Positions 16,561-26,777 are shown, numbered from the stretch's first letter. The stretch is 64,000 nucleotides of DNA from Sporosarcina aquimarina (GCF_023715615.1 NZ_JAMBOM010000003.1:124001-188000), one strand, 5' to 3'. Notes: generated from the sequence alone by a model not told the origin. Made by a program: numbers and translations.

Positions 16561-17505
16561 TCACAGGATTCCTGCTTCTTCACTATATCGTCGAACCGCA
16601 CATAGTCGATTAGCATAGGATGTTTCCGAAAGAACACATAATTCTATTGCACCCTTTTTGCTCGATGTCGCGTGAATCATCTGTCCCTCTCCATAGTAAA
16701 ATCCAACATGGTCCACATGACCCGATTGTTCATCTGCAAAAAATAATAGGTCTCCTCGCTTCCACACTTTCGGATCATCCAGTGGAATTTCTTCCCCTTC
16801 ACCCGCCTGATCACTCGCATCCCTTGAGATGAACAGCCCGCAAGCTTTAAACATGTTATATGTCAACCCAGAACAATCATACCCATACGAAGACATCCCA
16901 CCCCAGAAATACGGCAAATCGAGAAACTCCACAGCCCGTTCTGCCGCTGATGCTGCAGTGTGTTTTTTAAAATGATGAACAGACGCGGCCACACAAACGT
17001 CTTGCTTTCGCACAAGTCGGTCACCATCAGGCGTCTCAACGAAAACCCATTCTCCGTCTTCCTTAATCATTGGTAATATCGCATTGAAGGGGATAACTAA
17101 TTGGGCCGGAGTACCATCCAAATGCCATAGCTGACACTTTGGTACATCAACCCTTACAACTCCTTCAGGATCGTTCAATGGTTGCGACTCCTTCAGTTGC
17201 GCGAGCGGAACCCATCCAGGATATCCACGATCATCTTTGTTAGTACGCTGCCAAACCGCGATGATGCTTGCCCAGCCGTTTTGGACAAACTCCACAATCA
17301 CGGGTTCTCCGTAAACGAGCTGACTTTGAATCCGCTTCTCTTGACACAACGCAAAACGTTCTTCTAACGTCATCGCTGCGATCCATCTGTTCATACTTAG
17401 CGGATTCGCTATTCCTGCTTCATCTAGTTCTCTATTAGAATCAGGCGATGTCCAGATTGTCGCGACCGGTACTGCACATGAATACATTGACTTCAGCTGC
17501 TCCAT
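16561..17505 (-). CDS. NlpC/P60 murein-peptide endopeptidase (YkfC-like)
   Basis: 314 aa. Two SH3-like domains (about 10-110 and 115-175) precede an NlpC/P60 cysteine peptidase domain with Cys211 in YGYDCSGLTY, His266 in DHVGFYYG and the third residue His278 in MIHATS. No signal peptide, so cytosolic, like B. subtilis YkfC, which cuts gamma-D-Glu-L-Lys/DAP bonds in imported cell-wall peptides. It lies 34 bases after an LD-carboxypeptidase gene, the same partner as YkfA in B. subtilis. The epimerase YkfB is not next to them. Confidence 0.88.
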   Translation of the reverse strand: MEQLKSMYSCAVPVATIWTSPDSNRELDEAGIANPLSMNRWIAAMTLEERFALCQEKRIQSQLVYGEPVIVEFVQNGWASIIAVWQRTNKDDRGYPGWVPLAQLKESQPLNDPEGVVRVDVPKCQLWHLDGTPAQLVIPFNAILPMIKEDGEWVFVETPDGDRLVRKQDVCVAASVHHFKKHTAASAAERAVEFLDLPYFWGGMSSYGYDCSGLTYNMFKACGLFISRDASDQAGEGEEIPLDDPKVWKRGDLLFFADEQSGHVDHVGFYYGEGQMIHATSSKKGAIELCVLSETSYANRLCAVRRYSEEAGIL

Positions 17506-17539
17506 TCTTATCGATCCCCTTTCAAGTTTGCTCTATTAC

Positions 17540-18460
17540 TCACTCGACGCCCGGTAAAATCGTCAATGTTTTCTGATGCGCGTCCAGTCGGGCGTTCGAG
17601 CCGAGCGGAACTGCAAAATGCGGCTCGCAATGTCCAATCTTAAAACCACTCACAACCGGCTTCCCAAGATCCGCTGTATAATGGCGTAATACTTCTTCAA
17701 GCGTTAAAGAAATTTCCTTTTTCGGTTCCGCTTTTGCAAAGTCTCCAATGACGATACCCGATGCATCCGAAAACTTCCCAGCAAGTCGTAGCTGGTTTAA
17801 CAAGTTATCGAGACGGTACGGTTCTTCTCCCACATCTTCAATAAGGAGTAGTTTTCCTTTTGTATTTATCTCAAACTTCGTTCCAATTCCGCTAGCAAGT
17901 AACGACAAGTTCCCACCTGTCAGCTCACCAGATGCAATTCCAGAAGAAAGTGTTTCCAACGGACTAATTGCTTCAGAGTAATGCAATTCCATCGGTTCAA
18001 AAAGCTGCCGGAACATTTTTGCGGATAGCTCGTGAAACGTCTCTTTTCCTACACACGAGGCAAGCATCGGCCCGTGAAACGTTACAAGGTCCGTATAGTT
18101 TGAGATAGCTGTGTGAAGGAAGGTGATGTCGCTAAACCCCCAAAACACTTTAGGATTTTCTTGAATGAGCTGGTAATCCAGTCGCTCTGCATAACGCGCA
18201 GATCCATAGCCTCCACCTGCACAAATAATCCCCGTAATTTCCGGATCAGCAAACATCTCTTCTAAATCCGCTAGACGGTCGTCATCTGTTCCTGCAAGAT
18301 ATCCATTGACGTCTTTCACATGTTTTCCTAGTTTCCATTTCAATCCCAAGCTTTCTAAAAATGCAAACGAACGCGTTAAACTTTCCTGATTGGGCGGACT
18401 TGCTGGTGCAACGATCCCAATCGTATCTCCGACCTTCAACCGTTTAGGTGCTAATTTCAA
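17540..18460 (-). CDS. Muramoyltetrapeptide (L,D-)carboxypeptidase, S66 family (LdcA/YkfA-like)
   Basis: 306 aa. Removes the terminal D-Ala from murein tetrapeptides during recycling. Nucleophile Ser110 in FWGFSDITFLH, catalytic Glu in IEDVGEEPYRLD and His in IGHCEPHFAVPLGSNA form the S66 triad. It starts a two-gene unit with the YkfC-like peptidase. MccF proteins, which give immunity to microcin C-like antibiotics, share this fold, so a role in antibiotic self-immunity cannot be excluded, though the neighbour favours peptide recycling. Confidence 0.9.
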   Translation of the reverse strand: MKLAPKRLKVGDTIGIVAPASPPNQESLTRSFAFLESLGLKWKLGKHVKDVNGYLAGTDDDRLADLEEMFADPEITGIICAGGGYGSARYAERLDYQLIQENPKVFWGFSDITFLHTAISNYTDLVTFHGPMLASCVGKETFHELSAKMFRQLFEPMELHYSEAISPLETLSSGIASGELTGGNLSLLASGIGTKFEINTKGKLLLIEDVGEEPYRLDNLLNQLRLAGKFSDASGIVIGDFAKAEPKKEISLTLEEVLRHYTADLGKPVVSGFKIGHCEPHFAVPLGSNARLDAHQKTLTILPGVE

Positions 18461-18551
18461 CAGGCTTCCTCCTCACAATTTCTGCTATTTCCTTAAGTCT
18501 ATCACACAATGTATCGTGTGAAGTATGAGACTGATTTCCACATATATCAAA

Positions 18552-18586
18552 AACAAAAAACCCAGTAAATTAAGCTACTGGGTTTG
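18552..18586 (-). terminator. Terminator after the DUF4003 gene
   Basis: ACCCAGTA / TACTGGGT stem followed on the minus strand by TTTTTTGTTTTT. Confidence 0.8.
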
Positions 18587-18602
18587 TTAGATATGTAAAA
18601 AC

Positions 18603-19559
18603 TCATGAGAGTGCTGATGTGGTTGTGGAGGCAATCGTTGCGATTGTTTCAGACATAATGGCTTGCTGGATAAGAACATTCAATTCTTCTGATAAACCGA
18701 GGACTTCATTATTTTCTATCACTTGCTGTAAAAAATATCCTGAAGCAAATGAAAATGCCAATGTTTTATGCCACTTAAACAACTCTCCTTTTGCGATAAA
18801 GTTCGAGAAGCCAATCAGCTCTTCAACTAGGTTGTCCTCACATCCAAGAATAGCTAAGAATCCTATGACTGGGTAATGCATCGGTTTTAAATTGACACGC
18901 TTACGAATATGGGACAACAATTGCTCTGCACGAATCACTCTTTCTTTTTTATATGAACAACAATCCATGGTTAACACTTGGGTTAGCCATTGGAGCTCAT
19001 TTCCTGACTTAAACCCAATCTTGTTCAATTCGTCAAAATAACGGCGCATAAGTGACGCTTGTTCAACTGGATCATTATTTGCTTTACCTAACAGCATCGC
19101 ATAGGAATAATCCTCATCTGAAGTTAGTAGAAAATGCTGTTTTTTCATAGCATCATATAATCGCTTCGCTTGTTTTGCTTCGGCTTTGAAGGTTGCGGGA
19201 TCAGATGTCATCAGCAAAGCAGCTAAATAGGAATGCACGGAATTTTTGAATCCCGTCTTTCGAATCGTCTGTTGCTTCGTGAACAATAGCTTAACTGCGT
19301 CGTCCGCTGAAAGTGTAGAACTGTCCAAAAAAGAAGTGAGCATTGGTAAAAAATCACCTTTGACTGGTGAAAACCATCCACTCCGATTTTTTAACGCATC
19401 CATCGTGCGTAAAAAACTTTCTGAATTAAAATCTTTCTGCGAGAGCACATAGTACACTGCAATCGTGAGAACTGTTTTTTCCTCCACAGACCAACCTGCT
19501 AAAGATGTCACTTTCTTATGTGTCCATTCCATTTCTGATTCAACGGTTTCCCAATCCAT
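18603..19559 (-). CDS. DUF4003 family protein
   Basis: 318 aa, alpha-helical, soluble, no signal peptide. The pattern EEKTVLTIAVYYVLSQKDF followed by FLPMLTSFLD, KTGFKNSVHSYLAALLM and the DCCSYKKER/MHYPVIGFLAILG blocks corresponds, as far as I recall, to the DUF4003 family found in Bacillales. Function unknown. A GGGAGG ribosome site lies close upstream. It is downstream of trpA by 99 bases on the same strand; no obvious terminator separates them, so readthrough from trp is possible. Confidence 0.7.
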   Translation of the reverse strand: MDWETVESEMEWTHKKVTSLAGWSVEEKTVLTIAVYYVLSQKDFNSESFLRTMDALKNRSGWFSPVKGDFLPMLTSFLDSSTLSADDAVKLLFTKQQTIRKTGFKNSVHSYLAALLMTSDPATFKAEAKQAKRLYDAMKKQHFLLTSDEDYSYAMLLGKANNDPVEQASLMRRYFDELNKIGFKSGNELQWLTQVLTMDCCSYKKERVIRAEQLLSHIRKRVNLKPMHYPVIGFLAILGCEDNLVEELIGFSNFIAKGELFKWHKTLAFSFASGYFLQQVIENNEVLGLSEELNVLIQQAIMSETIATIASTTTSALS

Positions 19560-19658
19560 CCCGCAAACCTCCCTTCATCATTTGTACGTTTTTTAGAGGA
19601 AAAAGTTTCAAGTTCATGCACAATTAACTAAATACATGTACTTGGTAACTGGGGTATG

Positions 19659-20441
19659 TCACTGGCTAACTGTTGTTCGACCCGCTTTTATGAGGGATTG
19701 TATTTTCTCAAGATTTTCTTCATGAAATGCCGTAACGATTGCGCTACCAACAATCACACCATCCGCAATTGAACTGAAATGACGAACTTGCTCTTGTGTG
19801 GAGATTCCAAAACCAGCAAGCACAGGTACTTTCGCTACCCGCTTCAAGTCCGTTAAATGATCCATCAAATCGGAACCAAAGCTGCTCCTAACACCTGTAA
19901 TCCCATTCACCGTCACCGCATAGACAAAACCTTCTGCATTCCGTGCAATTTTTTCAATACGCTCTGGCGAACTCGTCAACGAAACCAAGGGCACGAGTGC
20001 AATATCCTTACCAATGAGTGCATTTGATAGTAAAGTACGTTCCTCATGCGGCAGATCCGGTATGATTAATCCTTTAACACCCGCTAGTTCACAGTCCTCA
20101 ACAAATTCTACTACCCCATATGCTAGAACCGGATTTAAATACGTCATGATCATCAGAGGAATCGAATGCAACTGTGCTTGTAATTCACTCATCACTTTCC
20201 GTAACGTAACGCCATTTTTTAGCGCCCGGCTTCCAGCTTCCTGAATCACTTCTCCATCTGCAACTGGATCAGAAAAAGGGATGCCAATTTCAATCGCATC
20301 GGCTCCTGCTTCTTCAAGGAAAGAAATGCGTTCGTGTAGTACATCCAATCCGCCGTCCCCCGCCATCATGTAAGGGATGAACACCGACTGACCTTCTTCA
20401 TTCCGTTTAAGGATGGAAGCCGTCAATGAAAAATCTCTCAT
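19659..20441 (-). CDS. trpA: Tryptophan synthase alpha chain
   Basis: 260 aa TIM barrel that cleaves indole-3-glycerol phosphate to indole and glyceraldehyde 3-phosphate. Motif [14 protein letters not shown] contains the catalytic Asp; catalytic Glu is in the preceding strand region ([12 protein letters not shown]). Phosphate loops GFGIST and GVIVGSAIV are present. Start overlaps the trpB stop (ATGA). Last gene of trpEDCFBA. Confidence 0.96.
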   Translation of the reverse strand: MRDFSLTASILKRNEEGQSVFIPYMMAGDGGLDVLHERISFLEEAGADAIEIGIPFSDPVADGEVIQEAGSRALKNGVTLRKVMSELQAQLHSIPLMIMTYLNPVLAYGVVEFVEDCELAGVKGLIIPDLPHEERTLLSNALIGKDIALVPLVSLTSSPERIEKIARNAEGFVYAVTVNGITGVRSSFGSDLMDHLTDLKRVAKVPVLAGFGISTQEQVRHFSSIADGVIVGSAIVTAFHEENLEKIQSLIKAGRTTVSQ

Positions 20442-21640
20442 TGAACGCCACCTCCTAACGCATCCCGCACCGTCTGCACGTCTTTATCTCCTCTACCTGA
20501 CAGACAAACAACGAGAATTTCATCAGCCTGCATCTCTTGTGCTAAATCGAAAGCAAAGTGAATCGCGTGCGCACTTTCGAGTGCAGGAATGATCCCCTCT
20601 TTTTGAGCAAGCAACTGTACGCCTTCAAGCGCTTCTGCATCTGTTGCGGACGTATAGTGCACCCGACCGATATCATGGAGATGACAATGTTCTGGACCGA
20701 CCGCAGGGTAATCGAGCCCTGCAGAAATTGAATGCGCTTCTTGGATGAATCCGTCCTCATCTTGTAGCACATACATATAAGCCCCATGCAACACACCTTC
20801 TTTCGCTTCAGCAATGGCAGCTGCGTGCTTTCCAGTCGAAACCCCTCCGCCTGCTGCTTCTACACCATACAAAGCGACGTTCTCATCTTCTACAAATGGA
20901 TGAAACATCCCGATTGCATTACTCCCACCTCCGATACAGGCAACAACTGCATCAGGAAGTCGCCCTTCTTTCTCTACAATCTGACGCTTCGTTTCATGGC
21001 CAATCACTTGCTGAAAATCCCGGACAATTTTAGGAAACGGATGGGGGCCAAGTGCAGAACCGAGAATATAATGTGTGTCTTCTACATGTGCAACCCAGTA
21101 TCGCAATGCCTCATTAACTGCATCTTTCAGCGTACCAGCCCCTTTGTCGACCGATTCGACTCTCGCACCGAGCAACTCCATACGAAATACATTCAATTCC
21201 TGACGACGGATATCTTCTTTACCCATGAAGACTACACATTCCAAGCCGAGCAATGCACACGCTGTAGCGGTTGCAACTCCGTGCTGACCTGCTCCTGTCT
21301 CCGCCACTATTTTACGTTTTCCCATTCGCTTTGCTAGTAATGCTTGGCCGAGTGCGTTGTTAATTTTATGTGCACCTGTATGGTTCAAGTCTTCACGCTT
21401 CAAGTAAATTTTCGCACCGCCTGCAGCTTCTGTAAGACGTTCAGCAAAATATAGTGGATTTTCTCTTCCCACGAAATCTTTCAAATAACCATTCAGTTGT
21501 TCTATAAACTCAGAGTCTGCTCGTGCAGAATTATGTGCTTCCTCCAGTTCAGACAACGCACCCATCAATGTCTCAGGCACGTACTGTCCACCAAATCTTC
21601 CATACCTTCCTTTACCCTCTACTGTCTGAATCATGCTCAT
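20438..21640 (-). CDS. trpB: Tryptophan synthase beta chain
   Basis: 400 aa PLP enzyme condensing indole with L-serine. Seen: [13 protein letters not shown] at the N-terminus, PLP lysine in [22 protein letters not shown], the phosphate-binding [10 protein letters not shown], and LSGRGDKD near the C-terminus. Starts with ATGAGCATG overlapping the trpF stop, preceded by AGAGGAGAG. Canonical length and motifs (TrpB1 type). Confidence 0.97.
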   Translation of the reverse strand: MSMIQTVEGKGRYGRFGGQYVPETLMGALSELEEAHNSARADSEFIEQLNGYLKDFVGRENPLYFAERLTEAAGGAKIYLKREDLNHTGAHKINNALGQALLAKRMGKRKIVAETGAGQHGVATATACALLGLECVVFMGKEDIRRQELNVFRMELLGARVESVDKGAGTLKDAVNEALRYWVAHVEDTHYILGSALGPHPFPKIVRDFQQVIGHETKRQIVEKEGRLPDAVVACIGGGSNAIGMFHPFVEDENVALYGVEAAGGGVSTGKHAAAIAEAKEGVLHGAYMYVLQDEDGFIQEAHSISAGLDYPAVGPEHCHLHDIGRVHYTSATDAEALEGVQLLAQKEGIIPALESAHAIHFAFDLAQEMQADEILVVCLSGRGDKDVQTVRDALGGGVQ

Positions 21641-22254
21641 CTCTCCTCTCTTTTCAGCTTAACCGTTTCGATGAATTCGCGGATCAGCTGCTCATCTTTT
21701 CTCTTCTCAATCTCAACACCACTCGAAATATCCACCATTACCGGGTTTACTCGACGAATCGCTTCACCTATATTTTCAGCATTCAAGCCTCCCGCTAAAA
21801 TGAATGGACGCTCTTGGAATCCCGCTTCACTCAAGATGTCCCAGTTAAAAGTTTTTCCACTCCCCCCTTTAAATTCAACGCCAGGTGCGTCAAATAATGG
21901 CGTTACGTTAAAGGCGGACGCTCTCTGGACATCGTCCGAATCCTTAATTGAAAATGCCTTAAAAGCAGGCAAACCAACTTTTTCGATAAATTCCGGGGTT
22001 TCATCTCCATGATATTGCACAATGTCTAATGGTACTGCTTCGTAGATTGTTTGAATCTCAAACTTTTCAGCATTGACAAACACGCCTACTTTCAGCACGG
22101 ATTGTGGGATGTGTTTTGCCAGTTCTGCAGCCTGGTCTACAGACACTTGTCTGCGCGACGGAGCGAAAACAAAGCCAATAGCATCAGCGCCTGCATCCAC
22201 TGCCGCTCTCACATGTTGTGCTTCGATGAGTCCGCATATTTTCACCTTTGTCAT
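21637..22254 (-). CDS. trpF: Phosphoribosylanthranilate isomerase
   Basis: 205 aa TIM barrel performing the Amadori rearrangement of N-(5-phosphoribosyl)anthranilate. The catalytic Cys lies in KICGL at the N-terminus and the catalytic Asp in [27 protein letters not shown] and DISSGVE are the phosphate-binding ends of late strands. Overlaps trpC upstream and trpB downstream by four bases each. Confidence 0.96.
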   Translation of the reverse strand: MTKVKICGLIEAQHVRAAVDAGADAIGFVFAPSRRQVSVDQAAELAKHIPQSVLKVGVFVNAEKFEIQTIYEAVPLDIVQYHGDETPEFIEKVGLPAFKAFSIKDSDDVQRASAFNVTPLFDAPGVEFKGGSGKTFNWDILSEAGFQERPFILAGGLNAENIGEAIRRVNPVMVDISSGVEIEKRKDEQLIREFIETVKLKREER

Positions 22255-23042
22255 TGTCCACTCACCTCAAGATCCACTTGTATGGAGCGAATTGTTTGAT
22301 CGGGTGACTCACTTCTCATAAGGGTTTCACCGACCAATACAGCTCCTGCACCCACTTTAGACACACGATGTGCATCAGCTGTCCCACCGATTCCACTTTC
22401 ACTAATAAGAACCCGGCCTGATTCAAATGGGAAAACCATAGCTACTTCTTCGGTCTTTGCCAAATCGACCTGAAACGTCCGTAAATCCCGGTTGTTCACT
22501 CCAATCAGCTGTGCACCTGCTTCTAATGCACGGTTTAACTCATCTGCATCATGGACTTCGACCAACACTTCCAATCCAAGCGCGGTTGCATAGACTTGCA
22601 AAGCTTTCAAATCTGCGTCAGGTAAGGCCGCAACAATAAGCAAAATAACGGAGGCACCAGCTGCTAGTGCACGTTCGATTTGAACAGGATGAATGATGAA
22701 ATCTTTACATAGCACAGGGATACGAATCGCCTCAGCCACTGCCTTTAAATCCTCAAATGTACCATTAAAAAATGTCGTATCTGTCAATACAGAAACACAC
22801 GCAGCGCCTGCTTGCTCATATATCAGAGCTTGTTGTACAGGGTTTACAGTTTCTTGAATCATCCCTTTCGATGGCGATGCTCGTTTTATTTCCGCGATGA
22901 CTTGTAGCTGATTCGATTTCCTAATGGATTCACGTAACAAAGGGCGCGCTACGCTTGCTTGAGTGGCCCTGACAGTCGGTTCTGCTAACATTAAGGATAC
23001 TTCTTTTTCTTTCTCTCGCAAAATATCATCTAGAATGGTCAT
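22251..23042 (-). CDS. trpC: Indole-3-glycerol phosphate synthase
   Basis: 263 aa TIM barrel catalysing ring closure to indole-3-glycerol phosphate. Signature IAEIKRASPSKG near residue 50, VLTDTTFFNGTFEDL, IPVLCKDFIIHPVQI with the catalytic Lys, GVNNRDLRTFQVD and ISESGIGG are all present. Overlaps trpD (ATGA) and trpF by four bases. Confidence 0.96.
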   Translation of the reverse strand: MTILDDILREKEKEVSLMLAEPTVRATQASVARPLLRESIRKSNQLQVIAEIKRASPSKGMIQETVNPVQQALIYEQAGAACVSVLTDTTFFNGTFEDLKAVAEAIRIPVLCKDFIIHPVQIERALAAGASVILLIVAALPDADLKALQVYATALGLEVLVEVHDADELNRALEAGAQLIGVNNRDLRTFQVDLAKTEEVAMVFPFESGRVLISESGIGGTADAHRVSKVGAGAVLVGETLMRSESPDQTIRSIQVDLEVSGQ

Positions 23043-24070
23043 GACGTCACCACCTTATTGGAACACTGTTCACAAAAGGCAATCACTTCTTCTAATTTCC
23101 GCTTCGCCCTCCCTGTAAGTATGCTATCTTCTGCGAGTCGAACTCCTTCTTGAACGGTTCTAACGATTCCTTCTGTAAATAACCCAATGCCTGCGTTGAG
23201 GGCTACCGTATCGAACTGCGGCCCACGCTGCCCTTCCATAATTGAGCGAATTATCTCAGCATTATGCGTTGCATCGCCTCCTCGTATTGCTTCTAAACTA
23301 GCTGGTTGTAGCCCGACATCTTCGGCTGTTAATGTAAACGGAATCAGGTCGCCGCGATCTGCAAGGACGAGTGTATTTCTCCCTGCAAGCGTTGCTTCGT
23401 CAGGACCTCCTGCACCCGCCACAACGACAGCCCGCTTTCTGCCCAGCATATTTAATACAGAGGCATACTCCATAACGAATTCCTTACGATTAATGCCCGT
23501 ATATTGTGCACGAAGCGGAATGGGGTTTGTTAATGGACCGATTAGGTTAAAGATGGTCGGACTGCCAATTTGTTTACGGATCGCTCCAATCCGTTTCATC
23601 TTAGGATGCACGTTCGGCGCGAACAGGAATGCAATGCCACACTGCTCCATCATGGCAGTCGTTTCTCCTACTGTAAGGTCATTTCGTATTCCCAGCTCTT
23701 CGAGTACATCATGACTTCCAGCAGCACTCGAAATCTTTCGGTTCCCGTGTTTCGCAACACGTATTCCGGATGCTGCCATGACGAACGCTGACACAGTACT
23801 GATATTGAAACTGTTTGAACCGTCTCCTCCTGTTCCGCAATTATCAATATAAGGTCCTTCAGGAAATTCTGGACGAATTGCATTGACTGCTATTACAGAT
23901 GCTAATGCCGCTACTTCATCTGCGGTTTCTCCCTTTTGTGCGAGTGATTTAAGAAAAGTGGCAATCTCCTTTTCATCTGTCCCATCATTAAACAACAGAC
24001 CTGCCGCACCCTCCATCTCCTGAAACGTTAAATTCTGATTTGCTTGAACGGCTTGTATGTAGCTCTTCAT
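23039..24070 (-). CDS. trpD: Anthranilate phosphoribosyltransferase
   Basis: 343 aa. Transfers phosphoribose from PRPP to anthranilate. The glycine-rich PRPP loop NCGTGGDGSNSFNIST (about residues 77-92), KHGNRKISSAAGSHDVLEELG and the NLIGPLTNP block are diagnostic. It is 53 bases after trpE and overlaps trpC. No glutaminase domain is fused. Confidence 0.96.
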   Translation of the reverse strand: MKSYIQAVQANQNLTFQEMEGAAGLLFNDGTDEKEIATFLKSLAQKGETADEVAALASVIAVNAIRPEFPEGPYIDNCGTGGDGSNSFNISTVSAFVMAASGIRVAKHGNRKISSAAGSHDVLEELGIRNDLTVGETTAMMEQCGIAFLFAPNVHPKMKRIGAIRKQIGSPTIFNLIGPLTNPIPLRAQYTGINRKEFVMEYASVLNMLGRKRAVVVAGAGGPDEATLAGRNTLVLADRGDLIPFTLTAEDVGLQPASLEAIRGGDATHNAEIIRSIMEGQRGPQFDTVALNAGIGLFTEGIVRTVQEGVRLAEDSILTGRAKRKLEEVIAFCEQCSNKVVTS

Positions 24071-24123
24071 AACTATTCTCTCCTCTTCTCTACTGTTCTG
24101 GTCTCTTTTGTTTCCTTACGATT

Positions 24124-25500
24124 CTAATGTTTTTTCTGCATTAGACTTGTCAGTGATTTTGCTTTATTGACGGTTTCCATGAATTCTGCATGCGGAGTTG
24201 ATGCTTCAACAATTCCAGCACCTGACTGGACACTTACAACACCATCTTTCACGACCATTGTTCGGATTGTCAGGGCAAAATCGATATTACCGTTCAAACC
24301 AATGTATCCGATTGCTCCGCCGTAGATTCCCCTAGGCTGCGGCTCCAGTTTATCAATCATCGCCATCGCTACTGGCTTTGGACTGCCAGTGACTGTTCCT
24401 GCTGGCAAACTCGTTTCCAGTGCATCCAACGCATGCAATCCCGGCGCAAGCTTGCCAGCCACTTCTGATACAAGGTGCATCACGTGTTCATATCTAACCG
24501 TTTCTTGATATGACGTTACTTCAACACTTTCAGGATCACAGAACAGTTTCATTTCACGTTGACTCAGTTCAACTAGCATGTCATGTTCCGATAACTCTTT
24601 TGGATCTGCTCGCAGCGATTCTTCTAGCTTCACATCTTCTGCCCGATTCAGCCCCCGTTTACGCGTACCTGCAATCGGATTCGTTTGGACGTGGACCTCT
24701 TGGACGCGCACTAGACTTTCAGGGGATGCACCAATAACAAGGTGATCATCGAATTCCATATAATACATATAAGGTGATGGATTCCGTTCACGTAATAGTC
24801 GATACAGCTGGAAAGGATTTCCTTCAATATCGGCTACTAATTTACGAGATAGGACGACTTGCTCTGAGTTTCCTTGCTGTATGTCGTCGATTACTTGTTG
24901 GACATGCGCTTCAAATTCTTGTTGGGATACATCGCTTCGATAATCAGATACCTTCACGTCTGTTTCAACATCTGCAACACCTGCTACAAGTGTTGCAACT
25001 AGTTGATCCAAATCTGGTGCTTGATGGGTGGGGTGAATTTCTGTATGCAACAATGTGACTTCCTCTATCTGGTGATCATATATGACGATCGTGTCGTAAA
25101 TATTAAAGGTTGCATTCGGAAAATCCGGGTTTGAACCATACTTCTTTGTTCTGCCTGCGTCATATCCAAAATAACCGACAGCCCCCCCAGTAAACGGGAA
25201 TTCACTATCGTCGGTCACCCTCGGCATAAGCCGCTTCAGTAGTGTGAACAACTCTCCTTCATGAACAAACGAAGAACCATCCATGTAATTGGTTTCTTCT
25301 ACACCGCCCCGATGTTCTTTGTACGCTTTCAAAGGATTGGCGCCTATGAAGGAATACCGGCCATTTTGTGTTGGCCCTGAAGAACTTTCCAACAAGAATT
25401 TATGTGTGCCTTGTATTCTTTGAAAAAGTAAAGTTGGTGTTAAGGTATCTCCACTAAACCGTTTAGCGGTTACTCGTAATCCCATTTTCTCGATTGTCAT
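24124..25500 (-). CDS. trpE: Anthranilate synthase component I
   Basis: About 458 aa. Converts chorismate to anthranilate together with a glutamine amidotransferase subunit. The Trp feedback-site motif LLESSSGP is near the N-terminus; the C-terminal catalytic core shows VVLSRKL, VIGASPES, NPIAGTRKRG, HVMHLVSEV, PAGTVTGSPK and SGAGIVEAS. The frame is open further upstream into the T-box leader, but that part is RNA leader; the chosen ATG (MTIEKMGLRV) has GGGAGAG six bases upstream. No trpG lies in this operon, so the amidotransferase is probably a shared TrpG/PabA encoded elsewhere, as in B. subtilis. Confidence 0.96.
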   Translation of the reverse strand: MTIEKMGLRVTAKRFSGDTLTPTLLFQRIQGTHKFLLESSSGPTQNGRYSFIGANPLKAYKEHRGGVEETNYMDGSSFVHEGELFTLLKRLMPRVTDDSEFPFTGGAVGYFGYDAGRTKKYGSNPDFPNATFNIYDTIVIYDHQIEEVTLLHTEIHPTHQAPDLDQLVATLVAGVADVETDVKVSDYRSDVSQQEFEAHVQQVIDDIQQGNSEQVVLSRKLVADIEGNPFQLYRLLRERNPSPYMYYMEFDDHLVIGASPESLVRVQEVHVQTNPIAGTRKRGLNRAEDVKLEESLRADPKELSEHDMLVELSQREMKLFCDPESVEVTSYQETVRYEHVMHLVSEVAGKLAPGLHALDALETSLPAGTVTGSPKPVAMAMIDKLEPQPRGIYGGAIGYIGLNGNIDFALTIRTMVVKDGVVSVQSGAGIVEASTPHAEFMETVNKAKSLTSLMQKKH

Positions 25501-25537
25501 CTGACTCTCTCCCATCTCTAGTATGTTTTTAAGACGA

Positions 25538-25803
25538 CAAAAAGTCCCCTGCATCCAGACAGTTAAGTCCAGTTGCAGAGGACGGAAAAATCCGCGTTGC
25601 CACCTCAATTGGAATACAGATGTATCCCCACTTCGTGTGCGTTAATTAGCACTTCCCATAACGCGGGAATGGCGTCCTTGAAAAAACCTGTAGAAGTTTT
25701 TTCAATAGGCTCTCATAAGTCCATTCACATCACAAGACAGGTCGATTCTCACCAGCCACCGACTCTCTAAATCTGTCTTATGTGATGCTACTCTTCTTAT
25801 TTC
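25538..25803 (-). ncRNA. T-box riboswitch (tRNA-Trp, UGG specifier) of the trp operon
   Basis: On the minus strand Stem I contains the AG-bulge/apical motif AGAGAGTCGGTGGCTGGTGA, and the specifier loop GTGAATGGACTT reads UGG (Trp) at 25723-25721. The conserved T-box sequence TGAGGTGGCAACGCGGA is at 25607-25591. It is followed by a terminator GTCCTCTGCA / TGCAGGGGAC with TTTTT at 25544-25583. Uncharged tRNA-Trp should favour the antiterminator and turn on trpE and the rest. Confidence 0.95.
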
Positions 25804-25853
25804 AATGATTTCTCAGCTATGCTCTTCTCGTCTCATCTCTGCTCTCCGTGGGC

Positions 25854-25872
25854 GGTGTCGCTCCCGACACCA
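25854..25872 (-). other. 5' hairpin at the start of the trp leader
   Basis: GGTGTCG-GGAG-CGACACC, a perfect 7-bp stem with a GGAG tetraloop, about 20 bases after the predicted transcription start and before T-box Stem I. It may stabilise the 5' end or be an extra regulatory element. Confidence 0.6.
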
Positions 25873-25897
25873 ACTACCCATCTGAAAGTTGTATCCA

Positions 25898-25926
25898 ATC
25901 TTACAACCAATCATTCCTCATGTCAA
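25898..25926 (-). promoter_or_regulatory. Sigma-A promoter of the trp operon
   Basis: On the minus strand TTGACA (25926-25921), a 17-base spacer and TAAGAT (25903-25898). It is placed about 100 bases before the T-box Stem I. Confidence 0.8.
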
Positions 25927-26028
25927 TCATTATATTTTCTGAAAACTATATTTTATTTTAGAAGCTTTGATTGGCAGCTGAAAAGGAGCTACAATAAGAA
26001 AAACGGTAATCAGACAAGGTGGGACCTC

Positions 26029-26733
26029 ATGCGTATTAACAAATTTCTAAGTGAAGCAGGAATTACTTCACGGCGTGGTGCTGACAAATGGATAGAAGCA
26101 GGACGTGTCGTCATTAACGGGAAAACCGCTGAACTTGGCAGTAAGGTCGAAGCTGGTGATCTCGTGGAAGTAGATGGTAAACCTGTATCAGTTGAAGAAC
26201 AACTCGTCTATCTGATGTTGAACAAACCTGTTGGAATCACAAGTACAACGGAACGTCATGTCCATGGAAATGTCGTCGATTTTGTGAATCACCCTTTGCG
26301 AATCTTTCACATTGGTCGGTTAGATAAAGATTCGGACGGCTTGCTACTCCTCACGAATGATGGCGACATTGTGAATGAAATCTTGCGTGAAGAACACGGT
26401 CACGAAAAAGAGTACATTGTAACAGTGGATCGTCCGATTACAGATCAATTCATACGTGAGATGGAACAAGGAGTACCCATTCTCGATACAGTAACTAAGC
26501 CTTGTAAAGTTCGAAAGCTAGGCTCCCGAAAGTTTAACATTACGTTAACACAAGGGTTGAACCGCCAAATCCGTCGTATGTGTACGGCACTCGGCTATAA
26601 CGTCGTCAGCTTACGCAGAATGCGTATTATGAACCTGACGCTTGGAAATCTGCCTGTCGGACAGTGGCGTGATTTAACAGACTCGGAGCGAAAAGACCTG
26701 TTCAAGGAACTGAACTATACACCCAAACGATGA
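26029..26733 (+). CDS. rluF: 23S rRNA pseudouridine synthase, RluF-like
   Basis: 234 aa. N-terminal S4 RNA-binding domain ([20 protein letters not shown], about 1-60), then the RsuA/RluB/E/F catalytic domain with Asp in [19 protein letters not shown], and [19 protein letters not shown]. coli RluF modifies U2604 of 23S rRNA. The frame is open far upstream, but that stretch is the trp promoter region on the opposite strand; AAGGTGGG precedes this ATG. Could also be another RsuA-family member, as assignments within the family by eye are uncertain. Confidence 0.87.
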   Translation: MRINKFLSEAGITSRRGADKWIEAGRVVINGKTAELGSKVEAGDLVEVDGKPVSVEEQLVYLMLNKPVGITSTTERHVHGNVVDFVNHPLRIFHIGRLDKDSDGLLLLTNDGDIVNEILREEHGHEKEYIVTVDRPITDQFIREMEQGVPILDTVTKPCKVRKLGSRKFNITLTQGLNRQIRRMCTALGYNVVSLRRMRIMNLTLGNLPVGQWRDLTDSERKDLFKELNYTPKR

Positions 26734-26734
26734 A

Positions 26735-26770
26735 ACAACCTCAATCCCGTAAAGTCGGGATTGAGGTTGT
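26735..26770. terminator. Bidirectional hairpin between convergent rluF and glnQ-like genes
   Basis: 15-bp perfect stem ACAACCTCAATCCCG / CGGGATTGAGGTTGT with a 6-base loop. The flanking T-runs are weak, but position between two convergent stops supports a shared terminator. Confidence 0.7.
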
Positions 26771-26777
26771 TACGTCA

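Noticed and set aside
20786..21337. 183-aa ORF antisense to trpB
   Set aside because: Lies wholly opposite a well-conserved trpB; typical shadow frame.
25501..25608. Longer trpE N-terminus (36 extra codons)
   Set aside because: This stretch is the T-box core and terminator; a good ribosome site precedes the later ATG.
25819..26028. Longer RluF N-terminus
   Set aside because: Covers the divergent trp promoter and 5' leader; the S4 domain starts at the chosen ATG.
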